Part shown: piece after piece, positions 56,521-64,000 of the stretch
How the letters are laid out: each line of letters starts with the position of its first letter
Numbering within the stretch: the stretch's first letter is position 1
NCBI GenBank assembly: GCA_965279195.1
Contig: CBDIHP010000042.1
Coordinates: 253,668 to 317,667 of the forward strand
Direction of reading: 5' to 3'
Length of the DNA: 64,000 nt
Source: CBDIHP01 sp965279195
GTDB taxonomy: Bacteria; Planctomycetota; Planctomycetia; Isosphaerales; Isosphaeraceae
The notes under the pieces: model-generated
Told to the model about the DNA's origin: nothing
What the model saw: only the letters and a program-made list of their open reading frames with translations
Database searches by the model: none
Translations under genes and position numbers: made by a program

Positions 56521-57351
56521 TTGACTACGCTCCTCGTCTTCCTGACCATCGGATTCCAGGCACCGAACCGCTCGGCGACCGAGCCGATCGGCACGCTCAG
56601 GGCCCCCGCACTGGCGGAGGTCTCCGGCATCGTGGCCAGCCGCACGCAGCCGGGGGTGTTCTGGGTCCACAACGATTCCGGCAACCCTTCCGAACTGTAC
56701 GCCGTGAGGCGCGACGGCTCCCTGATCCGCACCTTCAAGGTCGGCATTCCCAACACCGACTGGGAAGACATCGCGGCCGACCACGACGGCAATCTCTACA
56801 TCGGCGATACCGGCAACAACGGTGCGCGGCTGCCCCTCCGCGTGATCCACTGCTTCAAGGAGCCGAAGGTCGATGCCGAGGCGTCGAAGCCCATCGTCAT
56901 CAATCGCTCGTATTACTACACCTTCCCCAAGGACGGTCGGTTCGACTGCGAGGCGATCTTCGTCGAGGGCACGACCATTTACCTCGTCAGCAAGCGGCTC
57001 GACCGGAAGCCGGCGGAACTCTACGCGATCGACACCGACAAGGTCGCCAGCCTTGTGAAGCCCGCGAAGGTCGAGCGGCTCGGCAAATTCAACGATATCA
57101 CCGACCAGGTCACCGCCGCCGACCTCTCCGCCGACGGCACCCGGCTGGCCGTGCTCACGGAATATGCCGTTTATGTGTACAAATGGGTCGACGGCACGCC
57201 CGTGGAACTTTTGAAAAAGGTCCCGCTCCAGGCGAGCCAGTATGAGGCGGTCTGCTGGGACGGGGACAGGCTCCTGGTCGCCAGCGAAGATCGACGCATG
57301 ATTCGAACCGTCGATACGTTCCCCGCGAAGCCGGAAGGGCGGGGCCGCTGA
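56521..57351 (+). CDS. Secreted beta-propeller-like protein (NDSG/DWED family)
   Basis: A 276-aa protein. A short hydrophobic start (TTLLVFLTIGFQAP) may be a signal peptide. The body shows EVSGIVASRTQPGVFWVHND, SGNPSELYAV, NTDWEDIAADHDGNLYIGDT and GNN. I know this combination from bacterial proteins of unknown function with predicted beta-propeller folds (SdiA-regulated or esterase-like phytase-like groups). Asp-rich loops could bind calcium (inference). The start codon is a TTG at 56521; no better in-frame start is apparent. Its TGA overlaps the ATG of thiO by one base, so the two are translationally coupled, though a functional link is not obvious. Confidence 0.72.
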   Translation: MTTLLVFLTIGFQAPNRSATEPIGTLRAPALAEVSGIVASRTQPGVFWVHNDSGNPSELYAVRRDGSLIRTFKVGIPNTDWEDIAADHDGNLYIGDTGNNGARLPLRVIHCFKEPKVDAEASKPIVINRSYYYTFPKDGRFDCEAIFVEGTTIYLVSKRLDRKPAELYAIDTDKVASLVKPAKVERLGKFNDITDQVTAADLSADGTRLAVLTEYAVYVYKWVDGTPVELLKKVPLQASQYEAVCWDGDRLLVASEDRRMIRTVDTFPAKPEGRGR

Positions 57352-58490
57352 TGCCGGCATCGGATGTCATCGTCGTCGGCGGCGGGGTCGTCGGGCTCTC
57401 GATCGCGTACGTGCTTTCCAGGGAAGGTGCGACGGTCCGCGTGCTCGACTCCGGCCCCATCGGACGGGGCGCCTCGTGGGCTGGCGCTGGGATCATCCCG
57501 GCGAACACGAGGCACCTGAAATCAAACCCGACGGTCGCGTTCCGGTCCCTGAGCGCAGTTCTCTATGAACAATGGTCGATGGCCCTCCGCGAGGAGACGG
57601 GCCTCGACAACGGCTACCGACGCTGCGGCGGCCTCGACGTCGCCTGGACCGTCGAGGAGGAGCGCGAACTCCAGAGCATGGCCGGGCGCTGGCGGGTCGA
57701 GCAGATCGACTGCGAGAAGCTCGGCCCGAAGGAGTTCCTCGCGCTGGAACCCGGCCTGAACCCCGAGATCCGGCTCGCCTACTACCTCCCCGACCGCGCC
57801 CAGATCCGCAACCCCTGGCACCTCAAGGCGCTCGAAACGTCGCTTCGGAGCCGAGGCGTCGACGTCCGCCCCGACTGCCCCGCGACCGGGTTCGTCCGCG
57901 ACGGCGACCGAGTGGTTGGCGTCGAGACCCCCGCCGGCCCGATGGCGTGCGGCCAGGTCGTCGTCTCGGCCGGCCCGTGGTCCGGGAAATTGCTCGAAGG
58001 GCTCGGGCTGGACCTGCCGACGCCGCCATGGAAGGGGGAGATCGTCCTGCTCCGGTCGGACCGCCCGCTGCTCCGGCGGATCGTCGAGCACGGCAAGAAT
58101 TACCTCGTGCCGCGCGACGATGGACGGGTGCTCATCGGTGCCACCGAGGAATGCGTCGGCTTCGACCTCCGCCCGACGCCCGTGGCCGTCCGCGACCTCC
58201 TCGCCTTCGGCCTGAACCTCTGCCCGGCTTTGGCCGACGCGCAGGTCGAGACCACCTGGGCCGGCCTCCGGCCCGGCAGCCTCGACACCCGCCCCTACAT
58301 CGGATATGCGCCGGGGATCTCGAACCTCGTCGTCGCCACAGGCCACAAACGCGCCGGGTTGCAGCTGGCCCCGGCGACCGCCGAGGTCGTCGGCGACCTC
58401 CTCCTCGGCCGCGAACCCCGCGTCCCCATCGGCCAGTTCCGGCTCGACCGCGAGCCGGCGAGTGTCGGCGACGACGTTTTCCGGTCGTAG
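57351..58490 (+). CDS. thiO: Glycine oxidase ThiO-like FAD-dependent amine oxidase
   Basis: A 379-aa DAO-family flavoenzyme. The dinucleotide motif is VIVVGGGVVGLSIAYVLSRE (GxGxxG). GASWAGAGIIPA, GYRRCGGLDVAW, YYLPDRAQIRNPWHLKAL and the C-terminal TWAGLRPGSLDTRPYIG, then NLVVATGHKRAGLQLAPATA, are typical of ThiO. The enzyme oxidises glycine to iminoglycine for thiazole synthesis in thiamine production. No other thi gene lies in the window, so a different amine substrate remains possible. The start overlaps the preceding stop (TGATG). A family B repeat follows. Confidence 0.88.
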   Translation: MPASDVIVVGGGVVGLSIAYVLSREGATVRVLDSGPIGRGASWAGAGIIPANTRHLKSNPTVAFRSLSAVLYEQWSMALREETGLDNGYRRCGGLDVAWTVEEERELQSMAGRWRVEQIDCEKLGPKEFLALEPGLNPEIRLAYYLPDRAQIRNPWHLKALETSLRSRGVDVRPDCPATGFVRDGDRVVGVETPAGPMACGQVVVSAGPWSGKLLEGLGLDLPTPPWKGEIVLLRSDRPLLRRIVEHGKNYLVPRDDGRVLIGATEECVGFDLRPTPVAVRDLLAFGLNLCPALADAQVETTWAGLRPGSLDTRPYIGYAPGISNLVVATGHKRAGLQLAPATAEVVGDLLLGREPRVPIGQFRLDREPASVGDDVFRS

Positions 58491-58514
58491 CGTGTGGTGC
58501 TTCGCGGACGGCAC

Positions 58515-58687
58515 GCGCTGGGCGAGGGTCTCCAGACCCCGCCCCTACCGTCGCCGCGCGGTACCGCGAAACCGGGTCTCCAGACCCGTTCCCTGCATGC
58601 CGGGACAACGGCTCTGGAGACGAGACCCGGTTCGCTGGTCTCCATCGATCACGGTGGGGGCGGGGTCTGGAGACCCTCGCCCAGCGC
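58515..58687. repeat. Nested-palindrome repeat, family B copy 4
   Basis: The outer arms 58515-58550 and 58652-58687 match as inverted repeats at 35 of 36 positions by eye. The inner arms about 58568-58590 and 58607-58633 share the GGGTCTCCAGACC core with a small insertion on one side. It is located between the convergent thiO and sulfatase genes. Confidence 0.9.
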
Positions 58688-58778
58688 TTACGACCCGAGG
58701 CTGCCGCTCCTGAGCGCGCCCAGTTCTGACTTGCCTTGCCCGATACAGCGAAGTCGACGCGGGGAGCGGGAATGATGG

Positions 58779-60242
58779 TTACTTCTTCAGGTAATCCTTC
58801 AGCTTCTCGATCGTCCCCGCATGTGCTGGGTCCTTCGCCAGGTTCTTGAGCTCGCCCGGGTCGGCCTGCATGTCGTAGAGCTGGGCCCCGCGACGTCCGC
58901 CGGCCCACTCGATGTACCGGTAGCGCTCGTCGCGGACGGCATACCCCATGAACTGGACCTGGTTGGCCTGCTTCTTCTTCGCGGCGGCCTTCTTGGGGAC
59001 CGCCTCGCCCGGCAGCGGCGGCCCGGAGCGGGTGACCTGGGTGATCGCCACCGGCTTCACGCCGGGTCCGTCGGGATTGTCCAGCAGGGGGACGAGGCTC
59101 TTGCCGTCCAGGTCGGCCGGGGGCTTCAGCCCCGTCAGGTCGGCCAGGGTCGGGTAGACGTCGATCAGCTCGGCCAGGCGCGTCGTCGTCTTGCCGGCCG
59201 ACTTGCCTCCGGGCACCGTGATCACCAGGGGGACCCGGCTGGAGTTCTCGAACAGGCTCATCTTCTGCCACAGGCCGTGGTCGCCCAGGTGATAGCCGTG
59301 GTCGGAGTGGAACACCACGATCGTCGAATCGGCCAGGCCGGTTTTGTCCAGGGCGTCGAGCAGCCGGCCGAGCTGGGCGTCCATGAAGGTCGTGGCCGCG
59401 TGGTAGGCCTGCAATGCCCTGGCCTGAAGGTCCTTGTCGATCCCGTAGTTCGGCGGGTTGACTGTCAACGCGGCCGGGGGCACTCCGTCGCGGCCGTCGG
59501 GCGGGACGGGCTTCATCTGGTCGGCCGGATACATGTCGAAATATTTCTTGGGCGCGACATACGGCGTGTGCGGGCGATAGAACCCGACGGCCAGGAAGAA
59601 CGGCGTCTTCGACTTCGCCATCTCTTCCAGAATCTTGATCGCCTCGGTCGCGCCGATGCCGTCTGTCTGGTCCGCATCCTCGCCCTCGGCCGCGAGCCAG
59701 CTCAGCCGGGCGCCGAAGCCCGTGCCGACCGGGATCCCGAAGATGCTGGGCTCGTCGTCCTTGTCGCGGCCCCGGGGGTTGATGAATTTCTCCCAGCTCG
59801 GCGGGTCGTCCAGGCCGCTGGTGCCGATCTGGCCGGGGACGCCGTAATGGTAGATCTTCCCCACTCGCGCGGCGAAGTAGCCGTTGTTCTTGAAAAGCTG
59901 CGACAGCGTCACCGTCTCCGGCCGGGTCGATCGGAACTGCTTCGCATTGTCATACACCTTCGTCGAGTCCGGCCGCAGACCCGTCATGAACGACGTCCGG
60001 CTCGGGTTGCACAGCGGGAACTGGCAGTACGCCCGGTCGAACTTCACTCCCCGCTTCGCCAGCCGATCGAGGTTCGGCGTCTTCACCAGCGGATGCCCGT
60101 ACGTCCCCATCGCGTTGCAGAGGTCGTCCGAGATGACGTGCAAGACGTTCCACTTCTTCGCCGGTTGGGATTCCTGCGCGTGGATCTGTGGGGCGGAGGA
60201 GACCACCACCAGGAGGCAGGTTGTCGCGATGCGTCGGATCAT
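58779..60242 (-). CDS. Sulfatase (iduronate-2-sulfatase-like), secreted
   Basis: A 487-aa sulfatase with a signal peptide (MIRRIATTCLLVVVSSAPQI, cleavage near HAQES). The metal-binding Asp pair is in NVLHVISDDLCNAMGTYGHP. The formylglycine site is CNPSRTSFMTGLRP with C78 as the residue to be converted (C-x-P-S-R). HSDHGYHLGDHGLWQK and the order of motifs match iduronate-2-sulfatase-type planctomycete enzymes. It probably removes sulfate from sulfated polysaccharides outside the cytoplasm. It needs an FGE or anSME; the SUMF1-fold protein at 28.7 kb lacks the catalytic Cys and cannot be assumed to do this. The ATG at 60242 gives the signal peptide. Confidence 0.93.
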   Translation of the reverse strand: MIRRIATTCLLVVVSSAPQIHAQESQPAKKWNVLHVISDDLCNAMGTYGHPLVKTPNLDRLAKRGVKFDRAYCQFPLCNPSRTSFMTGLRPDSTKVYDNAKQFRSTRPETVTLSQLFKNNGYFAARVGKIYHYGVPGQIGTSGLDDPPSWEKFINPRGRDKDDEPSIFGIPVGTGFGARLSWLAAEGEDADQTDGIGATEAIKILEEMAKSKTPFFLAVGFYRPHTPYVAPKKYFDMYPADQMKPVPPDGRDGVPPAALTVNPPNYGIDKDLQARALQAYHAATTFMDAQLGRLLDALDKTGLADSTIVVFHSDHGYHLGDHGLWQKMSLFENSSRVPLVITVPGGKSAGKTTTRLAELIDVYPTLADLTGLKPPADLDGKSLVPLLDNPDGPGVKPVAITQVTRSGPPLPGEAVPKKAAAKKKQANQVQFMGYAVRDERYRYIEWAGGRRGAQLYDMQADPGELKNLAKDPAHAGTIEKLKDYLKK

Positions 60243-60457
60243 GGGCGCGATTCCAAGGGCGAGCGGGAGCCGGCAAGCGGCCTCGCGGGTTCTGAGGATC
60301 GGTCGGGGATGCGACAACGCAGTCTAACGCCCGCGAACTCCGCTCGCTGCCCCTTGCCCACCCCCGCCCACCGGACGCCAGGAGAACGCCTCGTTCTACA
60401 CACTGGGCTCTGGATGCAAGCGCCGGGCTCATTGCGCGAGCGCCTGGCGCGGGGCTC

Positions 60458-60630
60458 AAGCGCTGGGCGACGGTCTCCAGACCCCGACCCAAGCCGAGTC
60501 GCGCGGAACCAGCAAATCCGGTCTCCAGAGCGGTCTGCGTGACCGCGAAGGGAACGGCTCTGGAGACCCGGTTTGGTGGTCCCCTGCGACTCGGCTTGGG
60601 TCGGGGTCTGGAGACCCTCGCCCAGCGCTT
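60458..60630. repeat. Nested-palindrome repeat, family B copy 5, best conserved
   Basis: The outer arms 60458-60502 and 60586-60630 are 45-bp inverted repeats with a single mismatch by eye. The inner arms around 60514-60532 and 60551-60573 carry the GGTCTCCAGAGC form. It lies in the 582-nt divergent region between the sulfatase and yceH. The rest of that region shows no gene. Confidence 0.92.
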
Positions 60631-60824
60631 GCCGGCCCCTCGCCAGGCTCCGCGGTAAGTAGACGGATGAACGCAATCCACGTCCTTGGTGTCCTGGCAG
60701 TTCCACTCCACCGGAACCCCCTCTCCCTTGAGACCACCCCCTCCCGAGGCTACCATGAGGGTCGGTCGAGCCGTCGGGCGTTGCCGCCCGGCGGTGGAGG
60801 GGTCAGTGCGGGAGCGAGTGCGAC

Positions 60825-61565
60825 ATGACTGTTGTTGTGCCGACGACGGAGCGGAGCTGGGTGCCGCTGACGGCCCCGGAGCGGCGGGTGCTGGGGGTAC
60901 TGGTCGAGAAGGCCAAGACGACGCCCGAATATTATCCGATGACCATCGCCGCGATCGTCACCGGCTGCAACCAGAAGTCCAACCGCGACCCTATCACCAA
61001 TTACGACGCCGACGACGTCGAGGATATTCTGCAAGGGCTCCGGAAAAAGGGGGCCTCGGTGATGGTCGAGGCCGGCGGCCGCGTGGTGCGCTGGAAGCAC
61101 ACGCTCTATGACTGGCTCAAGGTCTCCAAGGTCGAACTCGCTGTCATCGCCGAGCTGCTCCTGCGCGGCGCCCAGACCGAGGGCGACCTCCGCGCCCGGG
61201 CCAGCCGGATGGAGCCGTTGCCGGACCTGACCGCGCTCCAGAACGTGCTCCAGGCGTTGCAGTCGCGCGACCTGATCGTGTATCTCTCGCCCCCCGGCCA
61301 GAAACGCGGGGTGGTGGTGACGCACGCGCTGGGCATGCCCAACGACCTGGAGCGGGAGAAGCAGAAGTTCGCGTCGGGCGCGTTCGGCGTCGAGGCCGAC
61401 GAGCGACCCGCGCGGGCGGTGCACCAGGCGGCCGTCGAGCCGTCCGGCCCGCCGCCCTGGGAGGCGGAACTGACCGCCCTCCGCGCCGAGGTCGAGGCGC
61501 TCAAGGCGACCGTCGCCGCGCTCTCGACCGAGGTCCACGACCTGAAGTCCGCCCTGGGGGCCTGA
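60825..61565 (+). CDS. YceH/DUF480 family protein
   Basis: A 246-aa protein with two winged-helix units. The first has LTAPERRVLGVLVEKAKTTP and YYPMTIAAIVTGCNQKSNRD, and the second LKVSKVELAVIAELLLRGAQ. These are the hallmarks of YceH/DUF480. A C-terminal coiled coil (ELTALRAEVEALKATVAALS) extends beyond the usual domain and may mediate oligomerisation. The family is conserved but of unknown function; the winged helices suggest nucleic-acid or protein binding. The start at 60825 (MTVVVPTTERSW) precedes the domain closely. The next gene starts 5 nt after the stop. Confidence 0.9.
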   Translation: MTVVVPTTERSWVPLTAPERRVLGVLVEKAKTTPEYYPMTIAAIVTGCNQKSNRDPITNYDADDVEDILQGLRKKGASVMVEAGGRVVRWKHTLYDWLKVSKVELAVIAELLLRGAQTEGDLRARASRMEPLPDLTALQNVLQALQSRDLIVYLSPPGQKRGVVVTHALGMPNDLEREKQKFASGAFGVEADERPARAVHQAAVEPSGPPPWEAELTALRAEVEALKATVAALSTEVHDLKSALGA

Positions 61566-61570
61566 ACCTG

Positions 61571-64000
61571 ATGGATCCGCAGCCGCCGTCGTGGCCGTCC
61601 AACGAGGCCGATGGTCTCCCCACCCCCTCCCCCGAGCCCGAACACCACGAGCCCGACGGGCTCCCCGAGCCGGCCGACGCCCCCTCCCACCCCCTGCCCG
61701 AGCCGCCGCCCCCCTACGGCGAACTCCAGATCGTCGTCCTCATCCCCGACGATGGCCGCGAGCCCTCGCTCGACGTCTCCGACGACGAGGCCCGCGCCGT
61801 CTGGGAGGCCGTCACCGCCCCCTGGCACCCCGCCCTGCTCGCCGAATCCGCCGGCCTGCCCAGATATGAAGATGTCGACTACCCCGCATCCCCCGACGCC
61901 GCCGAACTCCGGGTCGTCGCCGGCGGCTTCCGCACCCGCCTGCCCTCCGGCTTCCAGACCCAGTCCGACGACTGCGGCGCCGTCCTGATCGAGGCCCCCG
62001 ACACCCGGGCGAAGCTCGTCGAGCAGCTCGTCAGCGGGTTCGTCGACGCCACGACGGCCCTGCCGCCCCTGGATGATCCCGTCGCGCTGGATTTCCTGGC
62101 CCTCGGCGCCGCCCGCTGGTGGCTCAAGGACCTGACCATCGGCATGGGCCACGCCGACATGCTCGACGTCGAGAGCCTCACCCGAGAGGCCATCGCCGGG
62201 GCCCGGGCGTGGAAGGCGGGGGACGGTGCGACGGCCACCAATCGCCTGCGCGCGGCGTTCGAGATCCTCACCCAGGCCCGCGAGCGATTCTATCCCGTCG
62301 ATGCGTTCTTCGCGGACCTCTGCCTCGTCGACACCTCGACCAAGCCCGAGGCCCTGACCGATTCCCTGAACGCCCGCGCCCCGGTGACGTTCCTCGCCCA
62401 GGGTGACGCCGTCGCCCGTCTGGCCGAGCAATCGCCCGAGTCCATGGCCTCGATCCGGACGGGCGTCGACGAAGGGTGGGTCGACCTGGTCGGCGGCGCC
62501 TGGAGCGAGTCGGACGAGTCGATCCGGCCTCTGAACTCGATCCTCTGGCAGTACCGCAAGGGGGCCTCGGCCTATCGCGCGAACCTCGACGATCGCAACG
62601 TCGAGACCTTCGGCCGCCGCCGGTTCGGCCTGCACCCGCAGCTGCCCCAGCTCGCCCGCCGCCACGGGTTCCGGTTCGCGATCCACCTCGGCCTCGACGC
62701 CGGCCGATTCCCGACCCGGGAGGAGACCAAGCGCCTCTGGGAATCGCCCGACGGCACGACGCTGGAAGCCCTCACCCGCCCGCCGATCGCGGCCGACTCC
62801 GACGCGTATGGCGTCAAGCTGCCGTGGAAGCTGGCGAAGACCATGAAGGACGACCACGTCGCGACCGTGCCCATGGTCCACTGGGCCGACCACCTCGCCG
62901 GCTGGGCCCGCGACCTGCGCCGCGTGGCGTCGTACTCCCCGGTCCTGGCGAGATGGGTCACCGTCAATGACTATTTCCACCTGACGGACCGCCCGTTCGA
63001 GAACTTCCAGGCCCGGATCGACGAGTACGAGTCCCCTTATCTCTCACAGTCCGTCGCGCGGCACGAGCCGGACCCGATCTCGAAGTCGCCCGACCTGGTC
63101 CGGCTCCGCGCCCGGTTCGAGGCGGCCGAGACCCTGCGGGCCCTGGCCACGGCGATCGGCCAGGCCGCCGGCTCCGAGGTCGACGCGGTGCCGGCGGACG
63201 TCGCCGAGGACTGGCTCGAAATGGGCCACCTCGACCGCGCGACCGAGTGGATCGAGACCGAGACGACCGGCTGGGCCCACGCCCTCACCCGAGGGCTCAC
63301 CGGCGGCCAGGGGGGCGGGCGGCCCGGGTACCTGGTCCTGAACCCGATGGCCGTCGCCCGCCGCGTGACCGTGCTCCTGCCCGACGCCGACGCCGACCTC
63401 CGCCCCGAAGGGCCCCTCCGCGCGGCCCAGTTCACCGAGGAGGGCGTCTGGGCCGTCGTCGACGTGGCGGCTTATGGCTTCGCCTGGGTGCCCAAACACT
63501 CCGACCCCAGCCGCCCCGGTGCCCCCGTGGGCGTGCTCGGCGTGCGGGACCGGACGCTGACGAACGAGATCCTCAACGTCACCTTCGACCCGACCACCGG
63601 CGGCATCCGTGCCCTCCAACGCGTCGGCGAGGAGACCGCCCGGCTCGGCCAACAGCTCGTCGCCATGGGCTTCTCGCACGACGAACCCCACGCCGCCACG
63701 AAGATGGTCGGCGAGGATTTCGAGGTCGATTACGGCGGACCCGCGCTCGTGCAGGCCCGCTCGAAGGGCTCGCTGGTCGACCCGGTCGACGGCCGCACAA
63801 TCGCGAAGTTCGAGCAGCGGGTCCGCCTCTGGAGCGGCCGGCCGACGGTCGAGATCCTGGTGACGCTCACCGACATCTCCGAGGCGTTCGCGGCCGAGAT
63901 GTCCCGCTCCGACCCCTGGCGTCACTACCTCGCCTGCCGCTGGGCCTGGGCCGATCCCAACTCGATGGTCCGGCGGTCGTACCTGCACAGCGTCCACGCC
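61571..64000 (+). CDS. Large GH38-like protein, 3' end beyond the window
   Basis: An uninterrupted frame of 810 codons that runs off the right edge. It starts MDPQPPSWPSNEADG with a Pro/Glu-rich, probably disordered first 45 residues. Recognisable parts are ARWWLKDLTIGMGHADMLD, a TIM-barrel-like stretch with WVDLVGGAWSESDESIRPLN and FGLHPQLPQLARRHGFRFAI. Later beta-rich segments include LVLNPMAVARRVTVLLPDAD and NEILNVTFDPTTGGIRALQR. The last two resemble the C-terminal domains of GH38 alpha-mannosidase-like enzymes. The catalytic Asp is not clearly identified, so enzyme activity is unproven. It begins 5 nt after yceH, implying an operon. Confidence 0.6.
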   Translation, partial: MDPQPPSWPSNEADGLPTPSPEPEHHEPDGLPEPADAPSHPLPEPPPPYGELQIVVLIPDDGREPSLDVSDDEARAVWEAVTAPWHPALLAESAGLPRYEDVDYPASPDAAELRVVAGGFRTRLPSGFQTQSDDCGAVLIEAPDTRAKLVEQLVSGFVDATTALPPLDDPVALDFLALGAARWWLKDLTIGMGHADMLDVESLTREAIAGARAWKAGDGATATNRLRAAFEILTQARERFYPVDAFFADLCLVDTSTKPEALTDSLNARAPVTFLAQGDAVARLAEQSPESMASIRTGVDEGWVDLVGGAWSESDESIRPLNSILWQYRKGASAYRANLDDRNVETFGRRRFGLHPQLPQLARRHGFRFAIHLGLDAGRFPTREETKRLWESPDGTTLEALTRPPIAADSDAYGVKLPWKLAKTMKDDHVATVPMVHWADHLAGWARDLRRVASYSPVLARWVTVNDYFHLTDRPFENFQARIDEYESPYLSQSVARHEPDPISKSPDLVRLRARFEAAETLRALATAIGQAAGSEVDAVPADVAEDWLEMGHLDRATEWIETETTGWAHALTRGLTGGQGGGRPGYLVLNPMAVARRVTVLLPDADADLRPEGPLRAAQFTEEGVWAVVDVAAYGFAWVPKHSDPSRPGAPVGVLGVRDRTLTNEILNVTFDPTTGGIRALQRVGEETARLGQQLVAMGFSHDEPHAATKMVGEDFEVDYGGPALVQARSKGSLVDPVDGRTIAKFEQRVRLWSGRPTVEILVTLTDISEAFAAEMSRSDPWRHYLACRWAWADPNSMVRRSYLHSVHA

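Overview
The window looks like a chromosomal segment of a high-GC planctomycete, most likely an Isosphaeraceae-type organism (Singulisphaera, Paludisphaera, Tautonia and relatives). This placement is an inference from protein content: many PAS hybrid histidine kinases, a double-domain KaiC ATPase, an oversized SecA, a short Rho, ThyX in place of ThyA, a Kdo transferase implying LPS, an iduronate-2-sulfatase-like enzyme, a SUMF1-fold membrane protein, and small proteins I associate with this phylum. No rRNA, tRNA or CRISPR array was seen.

Layout. (a) 1-6.7 kb is a scarred accessory region. It holds a TfoX-like gene, a DUF2293 gene, a ygjP/DUF45 metallopeptidase cut by a group II intron, an IS256-family element 6 bp from the intron, remnants of a probable TetR regulator and a TauE/SafE exporter, and an IS4/IS701-like element with a 6-bp target duplication. 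(b) 6.9-20.7 kb is a signalling block: an OmpR/CpxA-type two-component pair, four PAS/hybrid histidine kinases on the minus strand, a dead DinB-like gene between two of them, and a tight operon of a 140-aa protein, a double KaiC ATPase and a hybrid kinase. (c) 21-28.7 kb holds a membrane fatty-acid desaturase, an orphan exported protein, and a Tat-exported molybdenum hydroxylase operon (FeS, Moco, FAD) whose last gene carries a +1 frameshift. Two small genes follow. (d) 28.7-45.7 kb is mostly housekeeping: a SUMF1-fold protein, rho, thyX, a UvrD-type helicase and its coupled partner, an MntR/DtxR regulator, an RlmI-type methyltransferase, clpS, an SDR, ruvX, two nucleotidyltransferases and an MBL hydrolase. 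(e) 46.2-49.7 kb is an H-NOX/hybrid-kinase pair. (f) 50.2-64 kb holds secA with an internally repeated expansion, waaA, a DUF3467 gene, a secreted beta-propeller-like protein, thiO, a sulfatase, yceH and the start of a large GH38-like protein that runs off the right edge.

The genes form several functional units. H-NOX (gas sensing) overlaps its kinase. KaiC is translationally coupled to the small protein before it and sits 18 nt from a hybrid kinase. The molybdenum hydroxylase subunits form one operon. The mannose-1-phosphate guanylyltransferase and UDP-sugar pyrophosphorylase sit together with an MBL hydrolase. From 28 kb rightwards, intergenic regions are dotted with large nested-palindrome repeats of about 125-175 bp in two or three sequence families. 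These, the SecA repeat expansion, the KaiC-kinase operon and the intron/IS junction are the most unusual signals. All homology statements come from reading motifs by eye; no database was searched.
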